Source: an uncultured bacterium
Lineage (GTDB): Bacteria; Bacillota; Clostridia; Christensenellales; QALW01
Length of the DNA: 64,000 nucleotides
Reading direction: 5' to 3'
Assembly (NCBI GenBank): GCA_905214315.1
Contig: CAJMLN010000002.1
Span: 1 to 64,000, forward strand
Shown here: piece after piece, positions 41,701 to 50,085 of the stretch
How positions within the stretch are numbered: the stretch's first letter is position 1
Layout of the letters: every line of letters begins with the position of its first letter
Program-made: the position numbers and the translations under genes
The notes under the pieces: generated by a model
What the model saw: only the letters and a program-made list of their open reading frames with translations
What the model was told of the DNA's origin: nothing
Databases searched by the model: none

Positions 41701-43600
41701 TGACGAGGCCGGCGCCGTGTGCGCTCCGGAGGCGGCGATATATAACTGCTTTGACGAACCGGAAAAAAGCGCGGCTCACCAGAAGCTGCTGCAGCTTTTT
41801 TGGAATACGGAGCCCTGGGAAATTACCACCTGCGGGGACTTTGTAGTGGCCGATTTCGGCCGTACGTATTCGATTGACCGGGGCTATTTCTTTACCAGTG
41901 TATGCTCGGGCAGCTTTTCGGTGTACTATTCCTATGACGGCGAGCTGTGGTCTGAGCCGGAGCAGCATAAAGTAGAGGCCGGGCAGCTGTATTACTGGCA
42001 CGGCCTGCCCTCGGACGGAAACACGTATCGATCCCTGCAGGCACGGTTTGTAGCCGTAGTAGCCGATACCCCGTACCTGCGCTTTTTGGAGATGGGCTTT
42101 TTTGAAAACAGCGAGGATGAAACCGTGATTCCCATTGCGGAAATCCGCTGCGGCAGAGAGGGGGAGGACTGCGGCTGCAATCTGTTTGATGAGCAGAGTC
42201 TTGTTCCCACGCGCCCTTCGTACATGAATAGTATGTACTTTGATGAGATTTATCACGCCCGCACCGCCTATGAGAGTGCCAACGGCTTGTCCATTTACGA
42301 GTGGACCCATCCGCCGCTGGGCAAGGATATGATGGCCTGGTGCGTATCGCTGATGGGCATGACGCCCTTTGCCTGGCGCTTTGCCGGAACGCTGGCGGGC
42401 GTGCTGATGCTGCCGGCTATGTACTTTTTAGGCCTGCTGCTGTTTAAAAAACGCACCTGGGCCACGATGCTCTGCGCGCTGATGGCGCTGGACGGCATGC
42501 ACTTTGTGCAGACGCGCATCGCGACGATCGATTCCTTCGGCGTGCTGTTTATCATTCTGATGTTTTTGTTCATGTACTGGTACTACAGCATCAGCTTTTA
42601 CGATAAGCCCCTGTGGAAAACGTTCATTCCCCTGGGGCTGTGCGGCCTCAGCTTCGGGCTGGGGGCGGCCAGCAAGTGGATCGGCCTCTATGCCGGCGCA
42701 GGGCTTGCCGTACTGTTCTTTATCACCCTGGGCCGGCGCTACAGCGAATACCGGACGGCCAAAGAGGCGCTGAAAACGCCGGATCCGCCCCAGAAGGAAT
42801 ATCTGCAGCATATCGTGGACCGTTTTACCCTTAACACCTGCTATACGCTGCTGTTCTGTATTCTGGTGTTTATCATCCTTCCGGTCATCATCTACTGCGC
42901 CTCCTATTATCCGTACTGGAACGCGGCAGGAGAATCCCGCCCGTGGTATCAGATCATTCTGGATAACCAAAGCGCAATGTTCAACTATCATTCCAAGCTG
43001 ACGGCCACCCATGCGTTCCAGTCCGACTGGTACACCTGGCCGGTGATCTACCGCCCGATGTTCTTCTATATGGGGCGCGAGCTCCCCGCGGGGCAGATGG
43101 AGTGTATTTCCTCCTTCGGCAATCCGGCCATCTGGTATATGGGTCTTGTATGCACCTTAATCAGTCTTGGCCTGTTTATAAAAAAGGCGATAACCGGCTC
43201 ACCCCTGGTCTCCTCCGCGGAAGGGGATTCCCGCTTTTTAAAGCTGTTTGCCGCCGGGGATGAAGCGGATCCGGATCGGAGCGAGCGCGACCGGCGCCTG
43301 CTGCTGTTCTGCCTGCTGGGGCTGGCGTGCAACCTGCTGCCCTGGGTAGGCATCAGCCGGTGCATCTTCATTTACCATTACTTTGCTTCGGTGCCGTTTA
43401 TTATGATCTTTACGGTATATATCTTCCGCAACATCTGCCGGTACAATAAAAAGACGGGGGCGGCGCTGACGATCGCCTTCCTGGTTCTGGCGGCGGTGCT
43501 GTTTGTGATGTTCCTGCCCGTATGGTCGGGTGCGGAGGTTTCCAAGGATTACGTCAACACCTACCTGAAATGGTTCCCCTCCTGGGTATTCGGAAGCTGA
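38768..43600 (+). CDS. Giant membrane protein: two GT-C glycosyltransferase units fused in frame
   Basis: This encodes 1,610 residues. Residues 1-17 resemble a lipoprotein signal (LLLFCGC). Residues 28-190 look like a CBM-type jelly roll (NLLQNPGFE, ITGWQLDRYD). Residues about 215-670 are a multi-span GT-C unit with FTVDVNCFAAWGSKM, DYPPLYMFVLG and WGQVDSV. At 674-676 a second unit begins. It has two discoidin-like sugar-binding segments (about 720-1150) and a PMT/GT39 unit with the catalytic-type loop FDEIYHARTAYE (Asp1159, Glu1160) and EWTHPPLGK. PMT enzymes transfer mannose from polyprenyl phosphate mannose to the outside. AAAGGAA and ATG at 40787/40793 lie at the junction. The acceptor is unknown. 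Confidence 0.85.
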   Translation: MKRRIALILVLLLFCGCANDQPRQELNENLLQNPGFESETGIDITGWQLDRYDSSEPVENYRVIAAQDAPQGENALAITSTSYNDVRLTQTVAVMPSSYYCLSAMVKTGEITPRDADSGANISLLQSYFTSAYLQGDTDWTKVTVYGCTGEDLREVTVCLRLGFYSADCKGEAFFDDVSFIRIEKDQIPEGAAVLSMESFSFDSVKEEDARTPDGIGGAAALRGILYFVVLTAFAVLLLKKQWAEKLPAWAFAALLGVALVIRLICSLTYYGFTVDVNCFAAWGSKMASAGPAGFYSKDYFCDYPPLYMFVLGILSAIGSAFDLSLNQGAGVLLLKLPAMLCDILSALVLYKIVKRHAGRGAAVAVALLYAFNPAAILNSALWGQVDSVLVLLMLLAFYLVESDRFGWGVLVFFAGLLAKPQAVLFGPVMLFAAVREMTVLIRAFRAGNRREGIRRLLWGWGSVLVCVLVFLLFSVWMKNGQSPDWLWNKYMETLGSYNYATLNSFGFMGLIGGQWAPAENISALGISYSLLGTLLLAAVLLYALGLFLWRLAKDKGSLSPSWFWLFAALIAAGAVTFSTRTHERYMFPVAAFLLASFACFHDFRLLALGGGFALCNFVNTASVLYIYEKLGVYMDADSPLMLIGSLITVVLFLILAVVAADLTRNGVKQRKEMSMNQPVKPEKDFRLRNLLRRRESRLPKVKPRDALLCGAITVLYALLAFTNLGNTDSPQTYWYPSNHTYYTVADLGQEQSVDEIWYNAAAASGSFSLSYSSDGQQYTPLTTVRLRPNDVDTWSAALRQEFSARYIKVETTVAGTSLNELAIVNDGVLLPAEEAVSWTAPVDAQTAAFSNLFDCPESFSQDLLHTVPETVWTSGSTYVLTLKEPADISSIYGFVDQGNPYASVTLQAYSEETLEWVDFAVIPGGNAYAWVEANKVLLDEAFLIDRLRLVSMEGQITLGELVLLDQGGRVLEIESICDEAGAVCAPEAAIYNCFDEPEKSAAHQKLLQLFWNTEPWEITTCGDFVVADFGRTYSIDRGYFFTSVCSGSFSVYYSYDGELWSEPEQHKVEAGQLYYWHGLPSDGNTYRSLQARFVAVVADTPYLRFLEMGFFENSEDETVIPIAEIRCGREGEDCGCNLFDEQSLVPTRPSYMNSMYFDEIYHARTAYESANGLSIYEWTHPPLGKDMMAWCVSLMGMTPFAWRFAGTLAGVLMLPAMYFLGLLLFKKRTWATMLCALMALDGMHFVQTRIATIDSFGVLFIILMFLFMYWYYSISFYDKPLWKTFIPLGLCGLSFGLGAASKWIGLYAGAGLAVLFFITLGRRYSEYRTAKEALKTPDPPQKEYLQHIVDRFTLNTCYTLLFCILVFIILPVIIYCASYYPYWNAAGESRPWYQIILDNQSAMFNYHSKLTATHAFQSDWYTWPVIYRPMFFYMGRELPAGQMECISSFGNPAIWYMGLVCTLISLGLFIKKAITGSPLVSSAEGDSRFLKLFAAGDEADPDRSERDRRLLLFCLLGLACNLLPWVGISRCIFIYHYFASVPFIMIFTVYIFRNICRYNKKTGAALTIAFLVLAAVLFVMFLPVWSGAEVSKDYVNTYLKWFPSWVFGS

Positions 43601-43614
43601 TAAGGAGGAAAGCT

Positions 43615-44688
43615 ATGCGTTATAAAAGCTATAAACGGTTAAAGCGCGCCGCCAAGGCGCTTACGGCCTGCTCGGTTGTTCTGCTGCTGCTGTTTTCGCT
43701 CTATGCTTCCGTGGTATGGTTCAACGCGCCGTATCTTTCCACCCTGCGGGATATCTGGATTGAAACCGCAATGACCACCAATGACCATCAGTGGCTGGCC
43801 ACCGGGCTCTTCCCCCAGTGGCTGATTGAGGACGTGATGCGCCGTCAGGTGCGCACCGACGATGTGCTGGGCGGCCTGACGCTGCCGGAAAAGGATCCCG
43901 ATTCCTCCGAGGTCTTTGCACCGCAGGAGGATATTCTGGGGCAGAAGCAGCTTACCGTGGGCGGCAAGGACGCCCTGGGCAATAAGGTGCTGGTTAACGA
44001 CATTGAACAGGGCATTGTCATTTCCCAGGTAAAGGGCAGCACGTTTGTCGGGCAGCTGGTGATGATCGACGATCCCTCCCGCGTATTCGTGGCCACCACC
44101 AACCGCAAGGGTGTGTGGGGTCAGTGCGTGGGCGAGCTGATGGAGGAGCACAACGCCGTAATCGGCATCAACGGCAGCGGCTTTGAGGATATCGATGGCC
44201 ACGGCAAGGGCGGCGTGATCAACGGGCTCTGCTATTCCATGGGGGAGCCGTGGGGCACCAACAACGGCTGGCCTGCTATTGTGTTTGATGAAAACGACCG
44301 CCTGATTGTGGGAAAGCTTGCCGATTGGGAGGCCTACCACGTGCGCGACGGCGTCCAGTTTGGCCCGGTGCTCATCTGCGACGGCGAACAGCTGATTACA
44401 AAATCCGCCGGCTACGGCATGCAGCCGCGCACCATTGTGGCGCAGCGTGCCGACGGCGTGGTGTTCTTTATGATTGTGGACGGCCGGCAGGTGGGGTATT
44501 CCATCGGCGCCACCTTAGGCGAATGCGCCGATATTTTAATGGCCTACGGCGCGGTAAACGCCGCCTCCTGTGACGGCGGCTCCTCCAGCGTGCTGGGATA
44601 TAACGGAAAGGTCATCAATATTCCCTCTACACCAATGAAGGATACCGGCCGGTATCTGCCCAACGCGTTTTTAGTCAGGAAAAAATAA
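43615..44688 (+). CDS. Membrane-anchored phosphodiester glycosidase (NAGPA domain)
   Basis: This encodes 357 residues. An N-terminal membrane anchor (about 14-38) is followed by an extracytoplasmic NAGPA-type domain with AVIGINGSGFEDIDG, RTIVAQRADGVVFFMIVDGRQ, GATLGECADILMAYGAVNAASCDGGSSS and the final NAFLVRKK. Such enzymes release sugars linked through phosphodiesters and occur near exopolysaccharide genes. It starts 14 bases after the glycosyltransferase stop behind AAGGAGGAAAG, so the two are probably co-transcribed and act on the same surface glycan. That functional link is inference. Confidence 0.9.
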   Translation: MRYKSYKRLKRAAKALTACSVVLLLLFSLYASVVWFNAPYLSTLRDIWIETAMTTNDHQWLATGLFPQWLIEDVMRRQVRTDDVLGGLTLPEKDPDSSEVFAPQEDILGQKQLTVGGKDALGNKVLVNDIEQGIVISQVKGSTFVGQLVMIDDPSRVFVATTNRKGVWGQCVGELMEEHNAVIGINGSGFEDIDGHGKGGVINGLCYSMGEPWGTNNGWPAIVFDENDRLIVGKLADWEAYHVRDGVQFGPVLICDGEQLITKSAGYGMQPRTIVAQRADGVVFFMIVDGRQVGYSIGATLGECADILMAYGAVNAASCDGGSSSVLGYNGKVINIPSTPMKDTGRYLPNAFLVRKK

Positions 44689-44710
44689 ATTTTGTGGAAA
44701 GGCAAGCAAA

Positions 44711-46240
44711 ATGTTAGCAAAAGTACAGAGCCTGGGCCTTCACGGAATCGACGGACTTCCGGTCACGGCCGAATGCGACGTTTCCGGGGGACTGCCCTCT
44801 TTTGAGCTTGTGGGCCTGCCTGACGCGGCGGTAAAGGAAGCCAGGGAGCGCGTGCGCTCGGCCGTAAAAAACAGCGGCTTTGAATTTCCTTTAGCCCGCA
44901 TTACGGTTAACCTTGCGCCGGCGGACATCAAAAAAGAGGGACCGGTATATGATCTGCCGATCGCCGCGGGGCTTCTGGCGGCAACTGGCCAGATAAAGCG
45001 CGAGATGCTCGAGGACGCCGTGCTGATCGGCGAGCTTTCCTTAAGCGGGGATATCAAGGGCGTGCGCGGCGTTACGCCGATGCTGATTTCCGCCCGCGCC
45101 GCGGGGAAGAAGGTATTTTTTCTCTCCCCCGAAAACAGGCCCGAGGCCGGCTTTATTGAAGGCATTACCGTATATACCCCCCAAAATCTGCAGCAGCTGG
45201 CGCGCTTTTTTAAGGGCGAGCTGACGCTGGAGCCGGTGGAGCACGTCTCTTGGGAAACGCTGCGCCGGCAGAAAAAGCCCCAGGCGGATTTTCAGTTTAT
45301 CAAAGGCCAGAAGGCCGCCAAGCGCGCGGCGGAGATCGCGGCCGCCGGGGGGCACAATATGCTTTTGATCGGTCCGCCCGGCTCCGGAAAGACCATGCTT
45401 GCCCGCGCCATGCCCTCGATTTTGCCCCAGATGACCTTTGAGGAAGCGCTGGAGACGACAAAAATCCATTCGGTAAGCGGCACCCTGGAGGACGGCATTT
45501 TATGCACGCGCCCGTTCCGCTGTCCGCATCATACCGCCAGCATCGCCGCGCTTACCGGCGGCGGTGCCAAGGCTAAGCCGGGCGAGGTTTCCCTGGCCCA
45601 CAACGGTGTCTTGTTTTTGGATGAGCTGCCCGAATATAACCGCAATGCGCTGGAGGCCCTGCGCCAGCCCCTGGAGGACGGCGTGATCACCGTTTCCCGG
45701 GTGTTCGGCTCCATGGCGTATCCGGCCGGCTTTATGCTGATAGCCAGCATGAACCCCTGCCCCTGCGGCAATTACGGCTCCAAAACAAAAAAATGTACCT
45801 GTACGCCCGCGGCCATCCAGAAATATTTAGCCAGAATCTCCGGCCCACTGCTGGACCGGATCGATCTGCAGATCGAGGTGGACGCTGTCACCTACACGGA
45901 TATGACCGATACCGCCGCCGCAGAGAGCAGCGAGGAAATAAAGGCACGCGTACAGCGGGCGCGGGAGATCCAGACGCGCCGCTTTGCCGGCACCGGATTT
46001 TTCTGTAACGCGCAGATGGACGCGGCGGCGGTCAAGGCTTACTGCGGGCTGGACGCGGCCTCCGAGGCGCTGCTGAAGCGGGCCTTTGCCTCGCTGAACA
46101 TGAGCGCGCGGGGATACCACCGCATTTTAAAGGTGGCGCGCACTGTCGCCGACCTGGAAGAGAGCGCAGCCATTACGCCGGCCCATATCGCCCAGGCGAT
46201 CGGATATCGGAATCTGGACAGAAAATACTGGCCGCATTGA
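44711..46240 (+). CDS. YifB/ComM-family Mg-chelatase-like AAA ATPase
   Basis: This encodes 509 residues. The N-terminal Lon-protease-like domain (1-170; LVGLPDAAVKEARERVRSAV) precedes a Mg-chelatase ATPase with Walker A GPPGSGKTML, Walker B VLFLDELPEY and the C-terminal helical domain ARGYHRILKVARTVADLE. In naturally competent Gram-negative bacteria ComM is a branch-migration helicase in transformation. It probably shares a transcript with mntP, 13 bases downstream. Confidence 0.93.
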   Translation: MLAKVQSLGLHGIDGLPVTAECDVSGGLPSFELVGLPDAAVKEARERVRSAVKNSGFEFPLARITVNLAPADIKKEGPVYDLPIAAGLLAATGQIKREMLEDAVLIGELSLSGDIKGVRGVTPMLISARAAGKKVFFLSPENRPEAGFIEGITVYTPQNLQQLARFFKGELTLEPVEHVSWETLRRQKKPQADFQFIKGQKAAKRAAEIAAAGGHNMLLIGPPGSGKTMLARAMPSILPQMTFEEALETTKIHSVSGTLEDGILCTRPFRCPHHTASIAALTGGGAKAKPGEVSLAHNGVLFLDELPEYNRNALEALRQPLEDGVITVSRVFGSMAYPAGFMLIASMNPCPCGNYGSKTKKCTCTPAAIQKYLARISGPLLDRIDLQIEVDAVTYTDMTDTAAAESSEEIKARVQRAREIQTRRFAGTGFFCNAQMDAAAVKAYCGLDAASEALLKRAFASLNMSARGYHRILKVARTVADLEESAAITPAHIAQAIGYRNLDRKYWPH

Positions 46241-46253
46241 GAAAGGAACATTT

Positions 46254-46823
46254 ATGAGTATATTGGAGCTGTTTATTCTTGCCCTTGGGCTTTCGATGGA
46301 CGCCTTTGCCGTCTCCCTGTGCAAGGGGCTTTCGGTAAAAAGAGTGCGGCTGCGCCACGGGGTGATTACCGGGCTGTATTTCGGAGGCTTTCAGGCCCTG
46401 ATGCCGCTTTTGGGATATTTGCTGGGCACTGGATTTCAGAGTATTATTGAGGATTTTGACCACTGGATCGCCTTTGTGCTGCTGGCTATTATCGGCGGAA
46501 ATATGATTCGTGAGGCGTTTCAAAAGGAAGAGGAGGCGATGAGCGATTCCTTCGGCTTTAAAACAATGCTGCTGATGGCCGTTGCTACCAGCATCGACGC
46601 GCTGGCCTCGGGCATTGCCATTTCCTTTTTAGAGCTCTCCAAAATGCTTACGGCCGCGGCGTTTATCGGGATAACGACGTTTCTTCTCTCCTTTGCGGGC
46701 GTGTTCATCGGCCAGAGATTCGGCAAAAAATTTAAAGCGAAAGCCGAATTTGCCGGGGGGCTGATCCTGATTCTGCTGGGCGCCAAAATTCTGCTGGAGC
46801 ACCTGGGGCTGCTTGCCTTTTAA
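46254..46823 (+). CDS. mntP: Manganese efflux pump MntP
   Basis: This encodes 189 residues with six membrane segments. The family features are LGLSMDAFAVSLCKGL near the start and ATSIDALASGIAISFL in the middle, each with the acidic residue needed for Mn transport, and a GGLILILLGAKILLEH end. The yybP-ykoY manganese riboswitch that often precedes mntP is absent; only 13 bases separate it from yifB. Confidence 0.93.
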   Translation: MSILELFILALGLSMDAFAVSLCKGLSVKRVRLRHGVITGLYFGGFQALMPLLGYLLGTGFQSIIEDFDHWIAFVLLAIIGGNMIREAFQKEEEAMSDSFGFKTMLLMAVATSIDALASGIAISFLELSKMLTAAAFIGITTFLLSFAGVFIGQRFGKKFKAKAEFAGGLILILLGAKILLEHLGLLAF

Positions 46824-46867
46824 AGAAAACCCAAAGCAGCGGATAAAGACGGAAAGAGGAAAAAATC

Positions 46868-47560
46868 ATGGAGCAAAATTTTTCTGCCTCCGGCACGGCG
46901 CCGAAGGATACGTGCAGGCGGGATGAAGCGGCAAAAGCCCCGTCCCGGAAGAAAACCGTTTTCCAAAAAGCTCTTTTTATCGGCAACAGTCTTTTGCTGG
47001 GGATGGGAAGCTATGGCATGTGCGCTTCGGCGCCGGAGAAGGACTGGTTTGCCCGCACGGCCGCGGCCATTTTGCAAAAAAATCCCTCGGCCGTCTTTGA
47101 CAGGCTTCATATCGGCAAGGCCGAGCAGCCGGAGTCTCCAGCCGACATGCAGCAGTGGTTTGAAGAAAATCTGGCGCATTTTCTGCCGGATCTGGACCTG
47201 ATCGTCCTGCAGATCGGCGATAACGTGACTACGCCCCGGCGGAAGGAACTCTGGGACGCCGGCTGCTCCGGCCTGTTGGGGCGGATCCGCACGCAGTGTC
47301 CGCGCGCCCGCATTCTCCTGATGTTCGGCTGGTACAATTATCCCCTGTGCGGGCCGGCCCTGGAACGCTGCGCCGCCGAATACGGCCTGGAAACCGTGGA
47401 TATCCGCGATCTGCACACCAAGGAAAACGAGGGATTTTCGGGACAGAAATATCTTTTGCCCGACGGCACCGCGGCGGAGGTAAAGGAAGCCTGGATCTCT
47501 CACCCGGGAGATCGGGGCATGGAGCAAATTGCCCTGCGGCTGCTGCAGAAGCTGAACTGA
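46868..47560 (+). CDS. SGNH/GDSL-type hydrolase
   Basis: This encodes 230 residues. The SGNH blocks are recognisable: GNSLLLGMG (nucleophile Ser in block I), VLQIGDNVT (block III) and SHPGDRGMEQIA (catalytic His region, block V). A 35-residue polar, Lys/Arg-rich N-terminus shows no signal peptide, so it is probably cytoplasmic. Many such proteins are O-acetyl esterases; the substrate cannot be told. The ATG follows GGAAAGAGGAAAAAATC. Confidence 0.8.
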   Translation: MEQNFSASGTAPKDTCRRDEAAKAPSRKKTVFQKALFIGNSLLLGMGSYGMCASAPEKDWFARTAAAILQKNPSAVFDRLHIGKAEQPESPADMQQWFEENLAHFLPDLDLIVLQIGDNVTTPRRKELWDAGCSGLLGRIRTQCPRARILLMFGWYNYPLCGPALERCAAEYGLETVDIRDLHTKENEGFSGQKYLLPDGTAAEVKEAWISHPGDRGMEQIALRLLQKLN

Positions 47561-47624
47561 AAAGCAGCATTTCCGGCTTTTTGATAAAAACCGTTTTTGC
47601 CCGATGCGGCAGAAAAAACTGCCT

Positions 47625-47648
47625 TCCCGCCCGGAGCGGGTTTTTTTC
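47625..47648 (+). terminator. Terminator after the SGNH gene
   Basis: TCCCGC and GCGGG close a CCGGA loop, followed by TTTTTTTCTG. It lies 65 bases past the stop codon. Confidence 0.82.
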
Positions 47649-47688
47649 TGCCCAAAACCCGGACCGCGGCCGGAGGGAGGGAAATACT

Positions 47689-47716
47689 TTGCAAAAAAAC
47701 GGGCCTGTGTTATAAT
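47689..47716 (+). promoter_or_regulatory. Promoter of uvrBA
   Basis: TTGCAA (47689-47694), a 16-base spacer and TATAAT (47711-47716) are the only strong promoter signals before uvrB. They imply a leader of about 415 bases. Confidence 0.75.
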
Positions 47717-47722
47717 AAAGAA

Positions 47723-48138
47723 AATCCGCGCGGAACGGGAAAAATTTTCTTTTTCTGCAAGAAATAGCAAGCGCTTCCGGAAGGGCTGCTCCGCTGCAGG
47801 GCGGCGTGCAGAAAAACCGGGTTCTATATAAATGATAAAAACCGGAAAAACCGGCGCATACTTTTCTTACCCCGGTGTTGCGGCGTAAATTCTTTTTTTG
47901 AAGAACCGGCGCGGAAGCAGATATCATCTTCTCCGGCCGGGCGGCCTCTCTTTTTGCGCACAGAGCCCGGGCGGCCAAACGTGCGGCTTGGGAAAACAGC
48001 CGCGCAGGGGGGAGGCTTTTCTGTTCCGCCGGCGGAAAACGTCGTCATTTTCCCCAAAAAACAAAGTTTTTTTAAAACCGAACTTGTTTTTTCTCCTTTC
48101 CCGGGAGATTGCCACACGATAAAAAAAGGAGCGCGTAC
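47723..48138 (+). other. Long uvrB leader without a coding region
   Basis: These 415 bases between the promoter and uvrB contain several local inverted repeats (around 47840-47880 and 47935-48030) and alternating T-runs (47893-47899, 48066-48072). I find no convincing LexA box: GAACTTGTTTT at 48081 is only half palindromic. Whether the leader is regulatory or there is a second, unrecognised promoter is open. Confidence 0.45.
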
Positions 48139-50085
48139 GTGGAGCAGTTTGAACTTATTTCTTCCTTTCAGCCTACCGGCGATCAGCCCCAGGCGATTGA
48201 AAAGCTGGTGCAGGGCATTGAGGACGGCCTGGACGCCCAGGTTCTTTTGGGCGTTACCGGCTCGGGTAAGACGTTTACAATGGCCAATATTATTCAGCGG
48301 GTCAACCGACCCACGCTGGTGCTGGCGCACAACAAAACGCTGGCCGCGCAGCTCTACAGCGAATTCAAAGAGTTTTTTCCCAAAAACGCGGTGGAATACT
48401 TTGTAAGCTTTTACGACTATTACCAGCCTGAGGCCTATATTCCCCAAACGGATACGTATATTGAAAAGGATTCCTCTATCAATGAGGAAATCGAAAAGCT
48501 GCGGCACAGCGCCACTTGCTCCCTGCAGGAGCGGCGGGACGTCATTGTGGTGGCGTCGGTCTCCTGCATCTACGGTCTGGGCGATCCGGCGGCCTACCGG
48601 GAAATGTCGGTTTCCCTGCGGCCGGGCATGGCCTGTGAGCGCAACCAGCTGCTGGTAAAGCTGGTGGGTATGCAGTATGAGCGCAACGACGTGGACTTTG
48701 TGCGCGGCACCTTCCGCGTGCGGGGCGACTGCGTGGAGCTTCTGCCCGCCCAGCAGAGCGAAAAAGCCATCCGCATTGAGTTTTTCGGCGATGAAATTGA
48801 CCGCCTCTGCGAGGTGGACGTCGTAACCGGCCGCGTGCTGGCCACCCTGCAGCACTGCGCCATCTTTCCCAATACCCACTATGCCGCCGACGCCGGCCAG
48901 CTGGAGCGGGCCATGGAAAATATCAGAGCCGATCTGGAGCTGCGGCTGGAGGAGCTGAACAGGGCCGGCAAGCTTTTGGAGGCCGAGCGACTGGAACAGC
49001 GCACGCGGTATGATTTGGAGATGATTGCCGAGCTGGGCTACTGCTCGGGCATTGAAAATTATTCCCGGTATCTGGACGGCCGCCGGGAGGGCGAGCCGCC
49101 CTATACGCTGCTGGATTACTTTCCGCGGGATTTTTTGGTGATTATTGACGAATCCCATGTAACGGTGCCGCAAATGCGCGCAATGTATGCGGGCGACCGT
49201 TCGCGCAAGCAGATGCTGGTGGATTACGGCTTTCGCCTGCCCGCCGCCTTTGACAACCGCCCCCTGCGCTTTGAAGAGGCCGCGGCCCGCTTGCGGCAGA
49301 CGCTGTTTGTTTCCGCCACCCCCGCCGAATACGAGCTGGAGCGCGCCGGCCAGGTGGCCGAACAGATCATTCGCCCCACGGGGCTGTTGGACCCGGAGAT
49401 TTCCGTGCGGCCGATCAAGGGACAGATCGACGATTTGATAGAGGAAATTCAGGCCACAACCCAAAAGGGTTATCGCACGTTGGTTACCACGCTTACCAAA
49501 CGCATGGCCGAAATGCTGACGGACTATTTAAAGGAAACGGGCCTGCGCGTGGAATATATGCACTCGGAAATTCACACGCTGGAGCGCGTGGAGATTCTGC
49601 GCAACTTGCGGCTGGGAAAGTTCGACGTTTTGGTGGGCATCAATCTGCTGCGCGAGGGGTTGGATTTGCCCGAAGTAGCGCTGATTGCGATTTTGGACGC
49701 CGATAAGGAAGGCTTTTTGCGCTCCCAGCGCTCGCTGATACAGACGATTGGCCGCGGCGCGCGGAACGCCGAGGGGCGCGTCATCATGTACGCCGATACC
49801 GTTACCGATTCGATGAAGGGCGCCATTGAGGAAACGCGCCGCCGCAGGGAAATCCAAATGCGGTATAATGAAGAGCACGGCATTACGCCCAAAACGATTA
49901 TCAAGCCCATTGCCGATTTAATTGAAATTACCGGCGCGGCCGAAGAGGGAGCGCCGCCGGAGAACCCGCGTGACCGCATCCGCACCCTGGAAGAGGAGAT
50001 GCTGCGGTACGCCAAGAATCTGGAGTTTGAAAAAGCCGCAAAAATCCGCGATACTTTAAAAATGCTTTATGAGGAAGAGATATGA
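48139..50085 (+). CDS. uvrB: Excinuclease ABC subunit B
   Basis: This encodes 648 residues. UvrB is the damage-verifying helicase of nucleotide excision repair. It has Walker A GVTGSGKTFTMAN, the damage-binding beta-hairpin YYDYYQPEAY type (FYDYYQPEAYIPQTDTYIEKD in part), helicase motifs and a C-terminal UVR domain (EEEMLRYAKNLEFEKAAKIRD). The start is GTG at 48139, 7 bases after AAAAGGAG; an upstream ATG at 48109 has no ribosome binding site. It overlaps uvrA by ATGA. Confidence 0.97.
   Translation: MEQFELISSFQPTGDQPQAIEKLVQGIEDGLDAQVLLGVTGSGKTFTMANIIQRVNRPTLVLAHNKTLAAQLYSEFKEFFPKNAVEYFVSFYDYYQPEAYIPQTDTYIEKDSSINEEIEKLRHSATCSLQERRDVIVVASVSCIYGLGDPAAYREMSVSLRPGMACERNQLLVKLVGMQYERNDVDFVRGTFRVRGDCVELLPAQQSEKAIRIEFFGDEIDRLCEVDVVTGRVLATLQHCAIFPNTHYAADAGQLERAMENIRADLELRLEELNRAGKLLEAERLEQRTRYDLEMIAELGYCSGIENYSRYLDGRREGEPPYTLLDYFPRDFLVIIDESHVTVPQMRAMYAGDRSRKQMLVDYGFRLPAAFDNRPLRFEEAAARLRQTLFVSATPAEYELERAGQVAEQIIRPTGLLDPEISVRPIKGQIDDLIEEIQATTQKGYRTLVTTLTKRMAEMLTDYLKETGLRVEYMHSEIHTLERVEILRNLRLGKFDVLVGINLLREGLDLPEVALIAILDADKEGFLRSQRSLIQTIGRGARNAEGRVIMYADTVTDSMKGAIEETRRRREIQMRYNEEHGITPKTIIKPIADLIEITGAAEEGAPPENPRDRIRTLEEEMLRYAKNLEFEKAAKIRDTLKMLYEEEI

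Noticed and set aside
46240..46254. Manganese riboswitch (yybP-ykoY type) before mntP
   Set aside because: Only 13 bases lie between yifB and mntP, too few for the riboswitch.
48078..48092. LexA/DinR box before uvrB
   Set aside because: CGAACTTGTTTT matches only one half of the Gram-positive SOS site. The second half is a T-run, so I do not call it.
47824..49464. 546-codon frame opposite uvrB
   Set aside because: It is the mirror of the uvrB coding frame in GC-rich DNA. UvrB motifs on the plus strand are complete.
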